Numbered from the stretch's first letter, positions 1 through 9,214 are shown. The stretch is DNA of 64,000 nt from Streptomyces sp. NBC_00078 (GCF_026343335.1 NZ_JAPELX010000001.1:2666001-2730000); one strand, 5' to 3'. Notes: generated from the letters alone by a model not told the origin. Program-made: numbers and translations.

Positions 1-927
1 TTCACCAACCTCGCCTCGATCATGGTCGGCGTCTCCTTCTACGTCGTCTCCCTCGTCCTTCCCCAGCTGCTCCAGCTCCCGAAGGCCACCGGCTACGGCC
101 TCGGCCAGTCGATGGTCACCGCGGGCCTGCTGGTCGCGCCGCTGGGCCTGACGATGATGCTCACGGCGCCGGTCTACGCCCGCCTGTCGGCGAAGTACGG
201 CCCCAAGGTCACCCTGATCCTCGGCATGCTGATCATCGCGATCGGTTACGGCGCCGGCCTCGGCCTGATGAGCGCCGCCTGGCAGAGCCTCGTCATCGCG
301 GTGCTCCTCGGCGCCGGCATCGGCCTCGCCTACTCCTCCCTCCCCGCGCTGATCGTCGGCGCGGTCCCGGCCTCGGAGACGGGCGCGGCAAACGGCCTGA
401 ACACGCTGATGCGTTCCATCGGTACGTCGGTGTCGAGCGCCGTCATCGGCATGGTGCTGGCCAACACCGCGAACAACGTCGGCGGCGTTGCCGTCCCGAC
501 CATGCACGGCTTCCGCGTCTCCTTCCTGATCGCGACCGGCGCGGTGGCCGTCGGCCTGCTGATGGCGCTGTTCCTGCCGAAGGCGAACCGTGCGCCGCAG
601 CTGCGCGCGAGCAGCGAGGAGGACGACGCCGTCGTGGAGCGCGCCGAGGAGGTCCTGCGGGGCTTTCGCGGCCGCGTCCTGGACGCCGCCGGCTCCCCGG
701 TCGCCCGTGCCAAGGTCACGCTGATCGACCGGCGGGGCCGGCAGGCGGGGGCGACGCTCTCGGAGGAGGACGGCAGCTATGCGCTCGCCGTGCCGACCGA
801 GGGAGCCTACGTCCTGGCCGCGCGGGCGGCGGGGCACGGTCCGCTTGCCTCTTCGGCTACGCACGGGGGCGAGGAGCGGCCGGTGGACCTGGATCTGTCG
901 CTGCCCGGTGAGGCCGTGACCGCTTAG
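1..927 (+). CDS. DHA2-type MFS exporter, 3' part, with C-terminal carboxypeptidase-regulatory-like domain
   Basis: The reading frame is open from base 1, so the 5' end lies outside the window; 308 residues are visible. The first ~190 are hydrophobic transmembrane segments. The stretch NGLNTLMRSIGTSVSSAV resembles the late helices of 14-TM DHA2 (EmrB/QacA-like) drug:proton antiporters. After the last helix and a charged linker, residues ~212-300 (from FRGRVLDAAGSPVARAKVTL onward) look like the Ig-like carboxypeptidase regulatory (CarboxypepD_reg) fold, with the typical GSYAL strand. A soluble beta-sandwich at the end of an exporter is less usual and may bind a partner or ligand. Substrate unknown. 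Assignment to MFS is secure; the DHA2 subclass and the tail fold are inferred by eye. Confidence 0.85.
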   Translation, partial: FTNLASIMVGVSFYVVSLVLPQLLQLPKATGYGLGQSMVTAGLLVAPLGLTMMLTAPVYARLSAKYGPKVTLILGMLIIAIGYGAGLGLMSAAWQSLVIAVLLGAGIGLAYSSLPALIVGAVPASETGAANGLNTLMRSIGTSVSSAVIGMVLANTANNVGGVAVPTMHGFRVSFLIATGAVAVGLLMALFLPKANRAPQLRASSEEDDAVVERAEEVLRGFRGRVLDAAGSPVARAKVTLIDRRGRQAGATLSEEDGSYALAVPTEGAYVLAARAAGHGPLASSATHGGEERPVDLDLSLPGEAVTA

Positions 928-959
928 CGCCCAGCAGGGTGCGGCGCTCCGGCAGCCCG

Positions 960-1011
960 GCGGCTGCGGGTTCATTGTGGCTGGTCGCGCAGTTCCCCGC
1001 GCCCCTGAAAG
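960..1011. repeat. Dispersed Streptomyces-type intergenic repeat (copy D)
   Basis: The stretch contains GGTCGCGCAGTTCCCCGCGC followed by CCCTGAAAG. A related half-element occurs inside the gene at 58595-58627. From memory, this sequence recurs near gene ends in many Streptomyces genomes. It lies just after the exporter stop codon and is not coding. Function unknown. Confidence 0.6.
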
Positions 1012-1124
1012 CAAGAGTGCCGCACCCCCTTCAAATGCACGCTTGCCGCACCCCCTGTCCCATGGCCGGCGGGGGGGTGCGGCAGCATGTGTGCCGAGAC
1101 GCGCGTACGACCGAAAGGAACCCC

Positions 1125-1775
1125 ATGGCCGCGGCACCCAAGCCGGAGACCCTGGCCGCCTTCGAGGCCGCGAAGGGGTTCATGCCCGTGGACGAGGGCC
1201 TCGCGCTGTACGAGGCGGCGATCGAGGCCGGGCGGCTCGGCCTTCCGCTCCTCGAAGTCGGCACGTACTGCGGGCGCTCCGCGATCCTGCTCGCCGACGC
1301 GGCCCGCGAGACCGGCGTCACCGCGCTGACCGTCGACCACCACCGCGGCAGCGAGGAGCAGCAGCCGGGCTGGGACTACCACGACCCGGAGACGGTCGAC
1401 CCCGAACTCGGCCTGATGGACACACTGCCCACCTTCCGGCGCACGCTGCACCGAGCCGGGCTGGAGGAGCACGTGGTGGCGCTGGTGGGCCGTTCGCCGC
1501 AGATCGCGTCGATCTGGAACTCCCCGCTGGGCCTGGTCTTCATCGACGGCGGCCACACCGACGAACACGCGAGCGCCGACTACGAGGGCTGGGCCCCGCA
1601 CGTGGCTGAGGGCGGGCTGCTCCTCATCCACGACGTCTTCCCCGACCCCGAGGACGAGTTCACCGGCCAGGCCCCGTACCGCGTCCACCTCCGGGCCCTC
1701 GGCTCCGGCGCCTTCACGGAGATCTCGGCGACCGACTCACTGCGTGTCCTGCGGCGAACGGGCGCAGGGATCTGA
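1125..1775 (+). CDS. Class I SAM-dependent methyltransferase (Methyltransf_24-like)
   Basis: This 216-residue cytosolic protein has a Rossmann-type methyltransferase pattern. Motif I is LLEVGTYCGRSA (residues ~41-52), an acidic motif II follows at ALTVDHH, and the later strand FIDGGHTDEH is typical of the Methyltransf_24/O-methyltransferase group. I chose the ATG at 1125 because GAAAGGAA lies directly upstream; the frame is open further upstream, but that part is repeat-derived and not convincing. It stands alone, with a toxin-antitoxin operon convergent downstream. The substrate cannot be read from the sequence. Confidence 0.82.
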   Translation: MAAAPKPETLAAFEAAKGFMPVDEGLALYEAAIEAGRLGLPLLEVGTYCGRSAILLADAARETGVTALTVDHHRGSEEQQPGWDYHDPETVDPELGLMDTLPTFRRTLHRAGLEEHVVALVGRSPQIASIWNSPLGLVFIDGGHTDEHASADYEGWAPHVAEGGLLLIHDVFPDPEDEFTGQAPYRVHLRALGSGAFTEISATDSLRVLRRTGAGI

Positions 1776-1794
1776 AGGCCCGCCAGTTCCAGTC

Positions 1795-2055
1795 TCAGCT
1801 GTAGTGGTAACGGGCTTTGAGAATCTTCACTTCTTTGTCGTCCGCCCGGTACACCAGACGGTGTTCGTCGTCGATCCGACGCGACCAGTAGCCGGACAGG
1901 TCGCCTTTCAGCGGCTCCGGCTTGCCGATGCCTTCGAACGGGGTGCGCTGGATCTCGCCGATCAGCCGTGTGATTCTCCGGGCCGTTTTACGGTCGGAGG
2001 CAAGCCAGTACAGGAAGTCCTCCCACCCGTCCGGATCGAAGGACACACTCCTCAT
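1795..2055 (-). CDS. yoeB: YoeB/Txe-family mRNA interferase toxin
   Basis: The 86-residue protein has the full YoeB pattern: [18 protein letters not shown], then DEHRLVYR, and a C-terminal ARYHYS. By alignment with E. coli YoeB, the catalytic set corresponds to Glu47, Arg66, His84 and Tyr85, all present, so the toxin should be an active ribosome-dependent RNase. Its ATG overlaps the antitoxin stop by four bases (ATGA), giving the antitoxin-first coupled order expected of this family. When free of antitoxin it would cleave mRNA in the ribosomal A site and stop translation. It is convergent with the methyltransferase ending at 1775. Confidence 0.93.
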   Translation of the reverse strand: MRSVSFDPDGWEDFLYWLASDRKTARRITRLIGEIQRTPFEGIGKPEPLKGDLSGYWSRRIDDEHRLVYRADDKEVKILKARYHYS

Positions 2056-2327
2056 GCCTCACCACCTGCGAGGTCGCGGAGTTCATCGATCGACTTCGTG
2101 ACTCCCGCCTCACCTGCCCTGTCGCGGGCGACGGCCTCCATGAGGCGTCGGGCGTTGGCGGGGGAGCGCAGCAGATAGACGGTCTCCTGCCATGCGTCGT
2201 AGTCGTCGGCAGACATCAACACGGCGTCGCCGCTCTTCGAGCTGATCCTGACCGGGGTGTGATCGGTGTTGACACGCTCGATGAGCGGAAACAGGGTCTT
2301 CCTGGCTTCGCTGGCACTTATCGACAT
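2052..2327 (-). CDS. yefM: YefM/Phd-family antitoxin
   Basis: The 91-residue protein begins [20 protein letters not shown], the N-terminal DNA-binding half of Phd/YefM antitoxins, and continues with the [13 protein letters not shown] signature. The C-terminal half ([18 protein letters not shown]) is the usual toxin-wrapping helix. I chose the ATG at 2327 over an upstream in-frame ATG because family members start here and GGGAG precedes it. The gene is first in a coupled operon with yoeB. It should neutralise YoeB and, with it, repress the operon at the palindromes just upstream (2349-2392). Confidence 0.92.
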   Translation of the reverse strand: MSISASEARKTLFPLIERVNTDHTPVRISSKSGDAVLMSADDYDAWQETVYLLRSPANARRLMEAVARDRAGEAGVTKSIDELRDLAGGEA

Positions 2328-2348
2328 GTTCCACACTCCCTCTCGGAC

Positions 2349-2392
2349 GGTACGACATAACAGTACCGTACTGGTACGACATTTCCGTACCA
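2349..2392. promoter_or_regulatory. Tandem GGTAC/GTACC palindromes, probable YefM-YoeB operator
   Basis: Two inverted repeats lie side by side 22 bases upstream of the antitoxin start: GGTAC-N9-GTACC at 2349-2367, and the same core extended by one pair (TGGTAC to GTACCA) at 2372-2392. Both left halves read GGTACGACAT. Known YefM-YoeB operators are a pair of palindromes with a TGTACA-like core, so position, number and core all fit autoregulation. Binding itself is inferred. Confidence 0.75.
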
Positions 2393-2461
2393 GATGAGCG
2401 CCATACTTCTGCACCCCGGGCCGGGGAGAGGATCACGTGCAGGCCCTCGACGGCCGCTAGG

Positions 2462-3466
<1,005 letters not shown>

Positions 3467-3551
3467 TCAGCGGGCTGCTCCCGGCGGACACCGTGGTCGG
3501 ACGGACGATAGGGTCTACCGACGACGAGACGACCTACGAAGGACCTTTGAA

Positions 3552-4355
3552 GTGAATATCCGCTCCCTCACACGAGGCGACGGCGTGGTGATCGGAGCAG
3601 CGGTGTTGCTGTTCATCGCGTCGTTTCTCGACACGTACGGCGGCGACAGCAGCAACATCCCCAACGCCTGGGACAACCTCGGACTGCTGATGAGCGTGTA
3701 CATCGGTGGCATCGCAGGCGCGGTCCTGGTCGTCGTCGCACGCGCGCTGCCGCAACCCCGCAAGGTCGTCGGCCTCGACCTCGGCCAGTTCGGCGTGGCA
3801 CTGACGGTCTTCGCCGCGTGGACCGCCCTCTGGACGATCTTCGACCCGGCAGGGTCGCTCGACACGGGCGGGTTGAGTGTCGAAAGGGGCGCAGGCCTCA
3901 TCCTCGGCCTGATCGCCGCCCTGCTCCTGGCCGGAGCCGCAGTCGCCTCTCCGCTGGCCCCGCCCCTCCAGGCCGCCCTCCTCCCCGCCCCCAAGCCCGT
4001 CGCCCCGCAGCCCTACGGCGGTCAGCCGCAGGGTGGTTACGGCTACCCCGGCGGCCAGCAGCCGCAGGCCGGGCAGCCCTACGGTGGGCAGCCGCAGCCC
4101 GGGCAGCCCTTTGGCGGGCAGCCCCAGCAGGCGCAGCAGGCGCAGCAGCCGGCCGGGGACTTCTCGCCCTTCTGGTTCGCCGTTCCGGTGCCGCGGCCGC
4201 TGTTCGCGGAGGACGGTTCGCCGACGCCGATCGCCGAACTCGCGCCGGGCACCTGGTACCTGGCCGTCGAGCAGCGTGGCCCGGGTCTGGTCGCCCAGAC
4301 GCAGGACGGCCGTCGTGGCGTGCTGCAGGACACCTCCGGGATCCAGCGCGGCTGA
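3552..4355 (+). CDS. Four-helix membrane protein with Gly/Pro/Gln-rich cytoplasmic tail
   Basis: The 267-residue protein has four predicted transmembrane segments in residues ~10-140 (for example VVIGAAVLLFIASFL and GAGLILGLIAALLLAGAAVA). A low-complexity tail of YGGQPQ/QPGQP repeats follows (~155-205), and then a ~60-residue folded-looking end (FWFAVPVPRPLFAEDGS onward). It resembles Streptomyces DUF5336-type proteins, but I cannot confirm the family. The start is a GTG with GAAGGA eight bases upstream. No function can be read from the sequence; the tail suggests protein interaction. An imperfect hairpin follows the stop. Confidence 0.75.
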   Translation: MNIRSLTRGDGVVIGAAVLLFIASFLDTYGGDSSNIPNAWDNLGLLMSVYIGGIAGAVLVVVARALPQPRKVVGLDLGQFGVALTVFAAWTALWTIFDPAGSLDTGGLSVERGAGLILGLIAALLLAGAAVASPLAPPLQAALLPAPKPVAPQPYGGQPQGGYGYPGGQQPQAGQPYGGQPQPGQPFGGQPQQAQQAQQPAGDFSPFWFAVPVPRPLFAEDGSPTPIAELAPGTWYLAVEQRGPGLVAQTQDGRRGVLQDTSGIQRG

Positions 4356-4368
4356 CGCCCCACAGACC

Positions 4369-4413
4369 GTACGACGGCCTCTCGCCCTTCCGGGTGGGGG
4401 GCCGTTGTCGTAC
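4369..4413 (+). terminator. Probable rho-independent terminator
   Basis: GTACGACGGCC pairs with GGCCGTTGTCGTAC across a G/C-rich loop, with a three-base bulge, just after the membrane-protein stop. There is no clear T-run, as is common in Streptomyces. Confidence 0.55.
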
Positions 4414-4469
4414 AGTCGCAGCCCACAGGCCACTGACTGACTGACCGTCAGGTATTCCGTGGAGGCGTC

Positions 4470-5480
4470 ATGCGGCTCGGTCTCGCCCTCGGCTACTGGG
4501 GCCGTGGTCCCTCCCCCGACCACGTTCCGCTGGCGCAGGAGGCCGAGCGGCTCGGGTACGACTCCGTGTGGACGGCCGAGTCGTGGGGTTCCGATGTCTT
4601 CACGCCGCTGACCTGGATCGCCGCGCAGACGTCAAGGATCAAGCTGGGCACGGCGGTTGCGCAGATGGCGGCCCGGTCGCCCACCACCACCGCCATGCAC
4701 GCGCTCACCCTCGACCATCTCTCCGGCGGACGCATGATGCTCGGGCTCGGGCTGTCGGGTCCGCAGGTGGTGGAGGGCTGGTACGGACGGCCGTTCCCGA
4801 AGTCACCGCTGACCGCGACGCGGGAGTACGTGGACGTCGTACGGCAGGTGTTGCGGCGGGAGGCGCCCGTGGTGCTGGAGGGGCGGTTCCACTCCCACCC
4901 CTACCGGGGCGAGGACGGCACCGGGCTCGGCAAGGCGCTCAAGTCCATCACCCACCCCCTGCGTTCCGGCCTTCCCGTCCTGCTCGGTGCGGAAGGGCCG
5001 AAAAACGTCGCGCAGACGACGCGGATCGCCGACGGATGGCTGCCGTTGTACTGGTCGCCGTCCCGTCCCGACGTGTACGGACCGGCACTTGACCGGCTCC
5101 CGGAGGGCTTCGTCGTCGCCCCCATGGCGCGGGTGCAGGTCTGCGACGACGTGGCCGAGGGGCTGCTGCCTGTGAAGACCATGCTGGGCTTCTACATCGG
5201 CGGCATGGGACACGCGGCCCGCAACTTCCATGCCGATCTGATGGCACGTATGGGGTACGAGGAGGAGGCCCGCCGGATTCAGCGGCTGTTCCTGGAGGGA
5301 CGCCGCGAGGAGGCTGTGCTCGCCGTGCCGGATGCCTTCGCCGACGAGATCTCTCTGGTGGGGCCGCGGGAACGGATCGCGGAGCGGCTGGAGTTGTGGC
5401 GGAAGGGGCCGGTGACGGATCTGTTGGCGCTGTCGCCCGACCGGGAGTCGCTGCGGGTGCTGGCCGCGCTCAACTCCTGA
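4470..5480 (+). CDS. LLM-class F420-dependent oxidoreductase
   Basis: This 336-residue luciferase-like TIM barrel starts MRLGLALGYWGRGPSP and has the typical AEAERLGYDSVWTAESWG-type start (here QEAERLGYDSVWTAES) and the LDHLSGGRMMLGLGLSGPQV segment of bacterial LLM flavin/F420 enzymes. ATREYVDVVRQVLRRE and LGAEGPKNVAQTTRIADGW are also characteristic. Most actinobacterial members of this size use coenzyme F420 for hydride transfer; the substrate is unknown. GGAGG lies six bases before the ATG. It is a single gene, followed by a small hairpin and a short membrane-protein gene. Confidence 0.88.
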   Translation: MRLGLALGYWGRGPSPDHVPLAQEAERLGYDSVWTAESWGSDVFTPLTWIAAQTSRIKLGTAVAQMAARSPTTTAMHALTLDHLSGGRMMLGLGLSGPQVVEGWYGRPFPKSPLTATREYVDVVRQVLRREAPVVLEGRFHSHPYRGEDGTGLGKALKSITHPLRSGLPVLLGAEGPKNVAQTTRIADGWLPLYWSPSRPDVYGPALDRLPEGFVVAPMARVQVCDDVAEGLLPVKTMLGFYIGGMGHAARNFHADLMARMGYEEEARRIQRLFLEGRREEAVLAVPDAFADEISLVGPRERIAERLELWRKGPVTDLLALSPDRESLRVLAALNS

Positions 5481-5484
5481 CAGA

Positions 5485-5500
5485 ACCCGTTCGGGTTTCA
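5485..5500 (+). terminator. Short hairpin terminator after the LLM oxidoreductase
   Basis: AACCCG-TT-CGGGTT followed by TTCATT forms a small stem with a T-rich end five bases after the stop codon. The stem is weak, so confidence is modest. Confidence 0.5.
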
Positions 5501-5528
5501 TTCAGGATTCGGCGGCAATCCGGAAAGT

Positions 5529-5816
5529 ATGTCTCGATACAACAGCGGTAATCGGGCCGGGGCGGTCATAGCGATCGTCGCCGACATCATGGCGCTCATC
5601 CTGGGGCTGTGGATCCTGATGTACCTGTTGGACGCCAACCGCGCCAACGACCTGGTGCAGTTCGTCCACAATGCGGCCAACTGGCTGGCCGGCTGGTCGC
5701 GTGACCTGTTCACCTTCGACAAGGCCTGGGCGCGCGTCATCGCAGGTTACGGCCTGGCGGCGGTGGTCTACCTGTTCATCGGCCACGCGATCGCCGGACG
5801 GATGCAGCGGCACTGA
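5529..5816 (+). CDS. Small two-helix membrane protein
   Basis: This 95-residue protein has two clear hydrophobic helices (AVIAIVADIMALILGLWILM, ~12-31, and VIAGYGLAAVVYLFIGHAIA, ~70-89). They are separated by a loop holding NAANWLAGWSRDLFTFDKAW, which looks amphipathic. GGAAAG precedes the ATG. Similar small proteins are common in Streptomyces; I do not recognise a named family. The job is unknown. It is isolated between a terminator and a dispersed repeat. Confidence 0.7.
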   Translation: MSRYNSGNRAGAVIAIVADIMALILGLWILMYLLDANRANDLVQFVHNAANWLAGWSRDLFTFDKAWARVIAGYGLAAVVYLFIGHAIAGRMQRH

Positions 5817-5860
5817 GCGCTCCACCGGAAGCGCCGCGGTGCGCCGTCGATCTCCTGCTT

Positions 5861-5932
5861 CTGCGGCGTCACCGTGGCCGGTCGCAGCCAGGCCGCGGAG
5901 CCGCATATCGATACGGCCCCGCGCCCCTTCAG
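5861..5932. repeat. Dispersed Streptomyces repeat (copy A)
   Basis: Read on the minus strand, it begins CCTGAAGGGGCGCGGGGC, continues with ATCGATATGCGGCT and ends in GCGACCGGCC plus a GCCGCAG tail. It matches the elements at 52295-52373 and 58662-58736 over their whole length. It lies between two convergent genes, a typical site for such repeats. Confidence 0.75.
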
Positions 5933-5941
5933 GGGCGGCGG

Positions 5942-7012
5942 TCAGCCGCAGCAGTCCGGGTCCAGCCCGCTCGGCAGCTGCTCACCTCCGAACACCGTGC
6001 ACGTGGCCTCGTGGCCGCCCAACGCGGCGACGGCGAGGAGCAGGGAGCCCGCGGTCCACGTGGTCAGTTCCTGGGGCCAGATGGCCTTGTCCTCGAAGAC
6101 GTAGCCCGTCCAGTAGAGGCCGCTGTCGGCGTCGCGCAGGTGCTGGATGGACTGGAGGATCTCCAGGGCTCGGTCGGACTCGCCCATCGCCCACAGGGTG
6201 AGGGCGAGTTCGGCTGATTCTCCGCCCGTGACCCACGGGTTGGGGACGACGCAGCGCACGCCCAGGTCGGGCACGACGAAGCGCTCCCAGCCTTCCTCCA
6301 CCCGGGACTTGGCCTCCGCGCCGGTCAACGCGCCGCCCAGGACCGGGTAGTACCAGTCCATGGAGTAGCGGTCCTTGTCCAGGAACCGCTCCGGGTGGCG
6401 GCGGATCGCGTGGCGCAGCGCCCCTACCGCCAACTCCCAGTCCGGCTGCGGCTCTTCGCGCTGCTCGGCGATGGCGAGCGCGCAGCTCAGCGCGTGGTGG
6501 ACCGAGGAGGAACCGGTCAGGAGGGCGTCGGTGGTGAAGCTGCCGTCCTCCTCGCCCTTCCAGCCGATCTGCCCGCCGGGCTGCTGGAGAGCGAGGACGT
6601 ACTCGATCGCGGCGTGGACGGCCGGCCACATGCGGTCCAGGAACGTGTCGTCCCCGGTGGACAGGTAGTGGTGCCAGACCCCTACGGCGATGTACGCGAC
6701 GAAGTTCGTCTCGCGCCCGCGGTCGGTGACATCCGCGAAGTCGCCGTCGGCGTAGGCCGCGTACCAGGAACCGTCCTCGTTCTGGTGCCGCGCGAGCCAC
6801 TCGTACGCCCGCTCGGCGGCCTCGTGCTCGCCGGCCGCGTCGAGTGCCATCGCGGCTTCGGTGTGGTCCCAGGGGTCGAGGTGGTGTCCGCGGAACCACG
6901 GGATGGCCCCGTCCTCCCGCTGCACGGCGAGGATGCCCCGCACGGTCGCGGCAGCCTGCTCGGCGGTGAGGACCCCGGGCAGGACGAGGTGTTCTGTCCG
7001 GGGAGTGGTCAC
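5942..7012 (-). CDS. Alpha/alpha-toroid protein (prenyltransferase/squalene-cyclase-like or glycosidase-like)
   Basis: The protein has 356 residues if started at the GTG at 7012, whose GTGA overlaps the stop of the upstream methyltransferase. The frame is open further upstream, but only inside that methyltransferase gene. Repeated helical-hairpin motifs run through it: IPWFRGHHLDPWDHTEAAMA, WLARHQNEDGSWYAAYADGD, and ADSGLYWTGYV. This is the toroid fold shared by terpene cyclases, prenyltransferases and six-hairpin glycosidases. Streptomyces homologues are usually called 'prenyltransferase', though there is no clear metal or DXDD motif. As the third gene of a glycosyltransferase-methyltransferase operon, it probably acts on the same glycan or lipid. 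The exact reaction is unknown. Confidence 0.72.
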   Translation of the reverse strand: MTTPRTEHLVLPGVLTAEQAAATVRGILAVQREDGAIPWFRGHHLDPWDHTEAAMALDAAGEHEAAERAYEWLARHQNEDGSWYAAYADGDFADVTDRGRETNFVAYIAVGVWHHYLSTGDDTFLDRMWPAVHAAIEYVLALQQPGGQIGWKGEEDGSFTTDALLTGSSSVHHALSCALAIAEQREEPQPDWELAVGALRHAIRRHPERFLDKDRYSMDWYYPVLGGALTGAEAKSRVEEGWERFVVPDLGVRCVVPNPWVTGGESAELALTLWAMGESDRALEILQSIQHLRDADSGLYWTGYVFEDKAIWPQELTTWTAGSLLLAVAALGGHEATCTVFGGEQLPSGLDPDCCG

Positions 7013-7743
7013 CGGGCGTCTACCGACGGCAGGTGGGGCTTGGTCGCGTAGGCCACGAAGCTCTTGCCGATCAGCGGGTTCAGGGCCTGCTCGGCGACCC
7101 GGGTGGCGAGGGGCTTCTTCATGATGTCCCAGACCAGCAGCTTGTGGTACGCCTTCACGGGCAGCGCCTTGTCGTTGTCGACGCCGAACGCGCACTTCAG
7201 CCACCAGTACGGCGAGTGCAGCGCGTGCGCGTGGTGCGTGCCGTAGGGCTTGAGGCCGGCTTCCCGGATCCTGGCCAGCAGTTCGTCCGCCTTGTAGATG
7301 CGGATGTGGCCGCCCTCGACCTCGTGGTAGGCGTCGGACAGTGCCCAGCAGACCTTCTCGGGGCCGTAGCGCGGGACGGTGATGGCGATGCGGCCGCCGG
7401 GCTTCAACACCCGTACCATTTCCGCGAGTACGCCCTTGTCGTCCGGGATGTGCTCCATGACCTCGGAGATGATGACGACGTCGAAGGACTCGTCAGGGAA
7501 GGGCAGCGCGAGCGCGTCGCCCTCCATCGCGGTCGCGGTGGCGCCCGCGGGTGCCTCGCCGGCCTCCTTCATCGCCGCGAACCACTTGGCGACCTCGCGG
7601 ATCTCCTCGCCGTTCTGGTCGAGCGCCACGACCTGCGCGCCGCGCCGGTAGCACTCGAACGCGTGCCGCCCGGCCCCGCAGCCGAGGTCCAGGACGCGGT
7701 CGCCCGGGGCTAGCGGGAACCGGGAGAAGTCGACGGTCAGCAC
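7009..7743 (-). CDS. Class I SAM-dependent methyltransferase (UbiE/Methyltransf_11 type)
   Basis: The 244-residue protein has motif I VLDLGCGAGRHAFE (~19-32), an acidic residue at the end of strand 2 (VVALDQNG), FDVVIISEVMEHIPD for the motif-III region, and LKPGGRIAITVP. All are canonical Methyltransf_11 features. The start is a GTG at 7743, and its 5' end overlaps the glycosyltransferase by seven bases, so the two are translationally coupled. The C-terminal third (HHAHALHSPYWWLKCAFG) is a family-specific extension that may contact the acceptor. It probably methylates the product of the GT4 enzyme. Substrate unknown. Confidence 0.85.
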   Translation of the reverse strand: MLTVDFSRFPLAPGDRVLDLGCGAGRHAFECYRRGAQVVALDQNGEEIREVAKWFAAMKEAGEAPAGATATAMEGDALALPFPDESFDVVIISEVMEHIPDDKGVLAEMVRVLKPGGRIAITVPRYGPEKVCWALSDAYHEVEGGHIRIYKADELLARIREAGLKPYGTHHAHALHSPYWWLKCAFGVDNDKALPVKAYHKLLVWDIMKKPLATRVAEQALNPLIGKSFVAYATKPHLPSVDAR

Positions 7744-9146
7744 GTGGCCCTGCTTTCGGGATGGGGGGCGGCTAGTTCTTCCACGGCCGTCGGCTGGTCG
7801 GCCACGCTTGGTTCCGGGGCCGCGGGGCGGCGGGGAGTCTCGCCGACGGGGCCGGCGATGGCCTCGCGGTACCTGGCCACCGTGCCCTCGGCGGCCCGGG
7901 CCCAGGTGAAGTGCCGTAGCACCCGCTCACGCCCGGCGCGGCCGAGCCGCACCCTCAGCTGCGGATCGCCCAGCAGCCGGCTCAGCCCCGCGGCCAGCGC
8001 GCCCGGGTCGCCCGGCGGCACCGCCAGACATGTCTCGCCGTCGCGGCCGGCGACCTCCGGGATGGCGCCGCCGGTTGTCGCGACCAGGGGCGTGCCCGTG
8101 GCCATCGCCTCGGCCGCCGGGAGGGAGAAGCCCTCGTACAGGGACGGGACGCAGGCGACCTCCGCGGAGCGGACCAGGTCGACCAGTTCGGCGTCGGAGA
8201 TGCCCTTCACGAACTCGACGGCGCCGTCGAGGCCGTACCGCTCGATGGCCTGGGCGACGGGCCCCTCCGTGGGCCGCTTGCCGACGACCACGAGGTGGGC
8301 GTACGCGTGCTCGGTGCGCACCTTGGCGAGTGCCTCGACGAGGAACACAAGGCCCTTGAGGGGGACGTCCGCGCTGGACGTCGTCACGATCCGGCCGGGC
8401 ACGACAGGCACCGTCGGGTCCGGCGAGAAGAGGTCGGTGTCCGCGCCGATGTGCACCACGTGTATGCGGTCGTCCCGTACGCCGAGGTGGTCGACGATCT
8501 CCTGGCGGGAGGTGCCGGAGACGGTGAGGACCGAGGGCAGGCGGCGCGCGACGCGCTTCTGCATGCGGGTGAAGGCGTACCAGCGGCGCTTGGACAGCCG
8601 CTGCCGCCAGTTCTCGGCGGCGTCCAGCTCCAACTGCCGGTCGACGGTGATGGGGTGGTGGATGGTGGTCACCAAGGGGGCGCCCACATCGCCCAACAAC
8701 CCGTATCCGAGCGTCTGGTTGTCGTGCACGACGTCGAACTCGCCGCGCCGGGCGCGGAGATGGCGGCGGGCGCGCAGCGAGAAGGTGAGCGGCTCGGGGA
8801 AGCCGCCGGTCCACATCGTCGCGACTTCCATCGCGTCGATCCAGTCGCGGTACTCGTCGCGCCTCGGGGTGCGGAAGGGGTCGGGCGAGCGGTAGAGGTC
8901 GAGGCTCGGCAGCTCGGTGAGGGTGAGACCCGGGCAGCCCTCGTCGAGGACGGGGTACGGCTGGGAGCCGATGACCTCGACGCGGTGGCCGAGGCGGGCC
9001 AGTTCGCGCGAGAGGTGCCGGACGTAGACGCCCTGGCCGCCGCAGAACGGGTTCCCTTTATAGGTGAGGAGTGCGATGTGGAGCGGTCGCTCGCCGTCGG
9101 CGGCGAGGTCCTCCTGGGGACCCGCCTGACTGGCCTCAGCGGTCAC
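7737..9146 (-). CDS. Family 4 glycosyltransferase
   Basis: This 469-residue GT-B enzyme is the first gene of a three-gene operon (GT4, methyltransferase, alpha/alpha-toroid). The N-terminal acceptor domain carries KGNPFCGGQGVYVRHLSREL, with the glycine-rich loop of GT4 enzymes. The C-terminal donor domain has the EX7E motif in YEGFSLPAAEAMATGTPLVA. It should transfer a nucleotide-activated sugar with retention of configuration to an unknown acceptor at the cytoplasmic face. The start is a GTG at 9146. A KstR-type box lies 55 bases upstream, but whether it serves this gene or kstR is unclear. Confidence 0.87.
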   Translation of the reverse strand: MTAEASQAGPQEDLAADGERPLHIALLTYKGNPFCGGQGVYVRHLSRELARLGHRVEVIGSQPYPVLDEGCPGLTLTELPSLDLYRSPDPFRTPRRDEYRDWIDAMEVATMWTGGFPEPLTFSLRARRHLRARRGEFDVVHDNQTLGYGLLGDVGAPLVTTIHHPITVDRQLELDAAENWRQRLSKRRWYAFTRMQKRVARRLPSVLTVSGTSRQEIVDHLGVRDDRIHVVHIGADTDLFSPDPTVPVVPGRIVTTSSADVPLKGLVFLVEALAKVRTEHAYAHLVVVGKRPTEGPVAQAIERYGLDGAVEFVKGISDAELVDLVRSAEVACVPSLYEGFSLPAAEAMATGTPLVATTGGAIPEVAGRDGETCLAVPPGDPGALAAGLSRLLGDPQLRVRLGRAGRERVLRHFTWARAAEGTVARYREAIAGPVGETPRRPAAPEPSVADQPTAVEELAAPHPESRATC

Positions 9147-9200
9147 TCTGGGCCCCCTTCTGCGTGCACGGTCCCGCGAGATTACGCCGGGACGCTAATC

Positions 9201-9214
9201 TAGAACAAGTTTCA
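9201..9214. promoter_or_regulatory. KstR-type operator (box 1)
   Basis: TAGAACAAGTTTCA matches the mycobacterial KstR consensus TnnAACnnGTTnnA at every fixed position. It lies between the GT4 operon (start 9146) and kstR (start 9543), so it may mediate kstR autoregulation. Confidence 0.68.
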
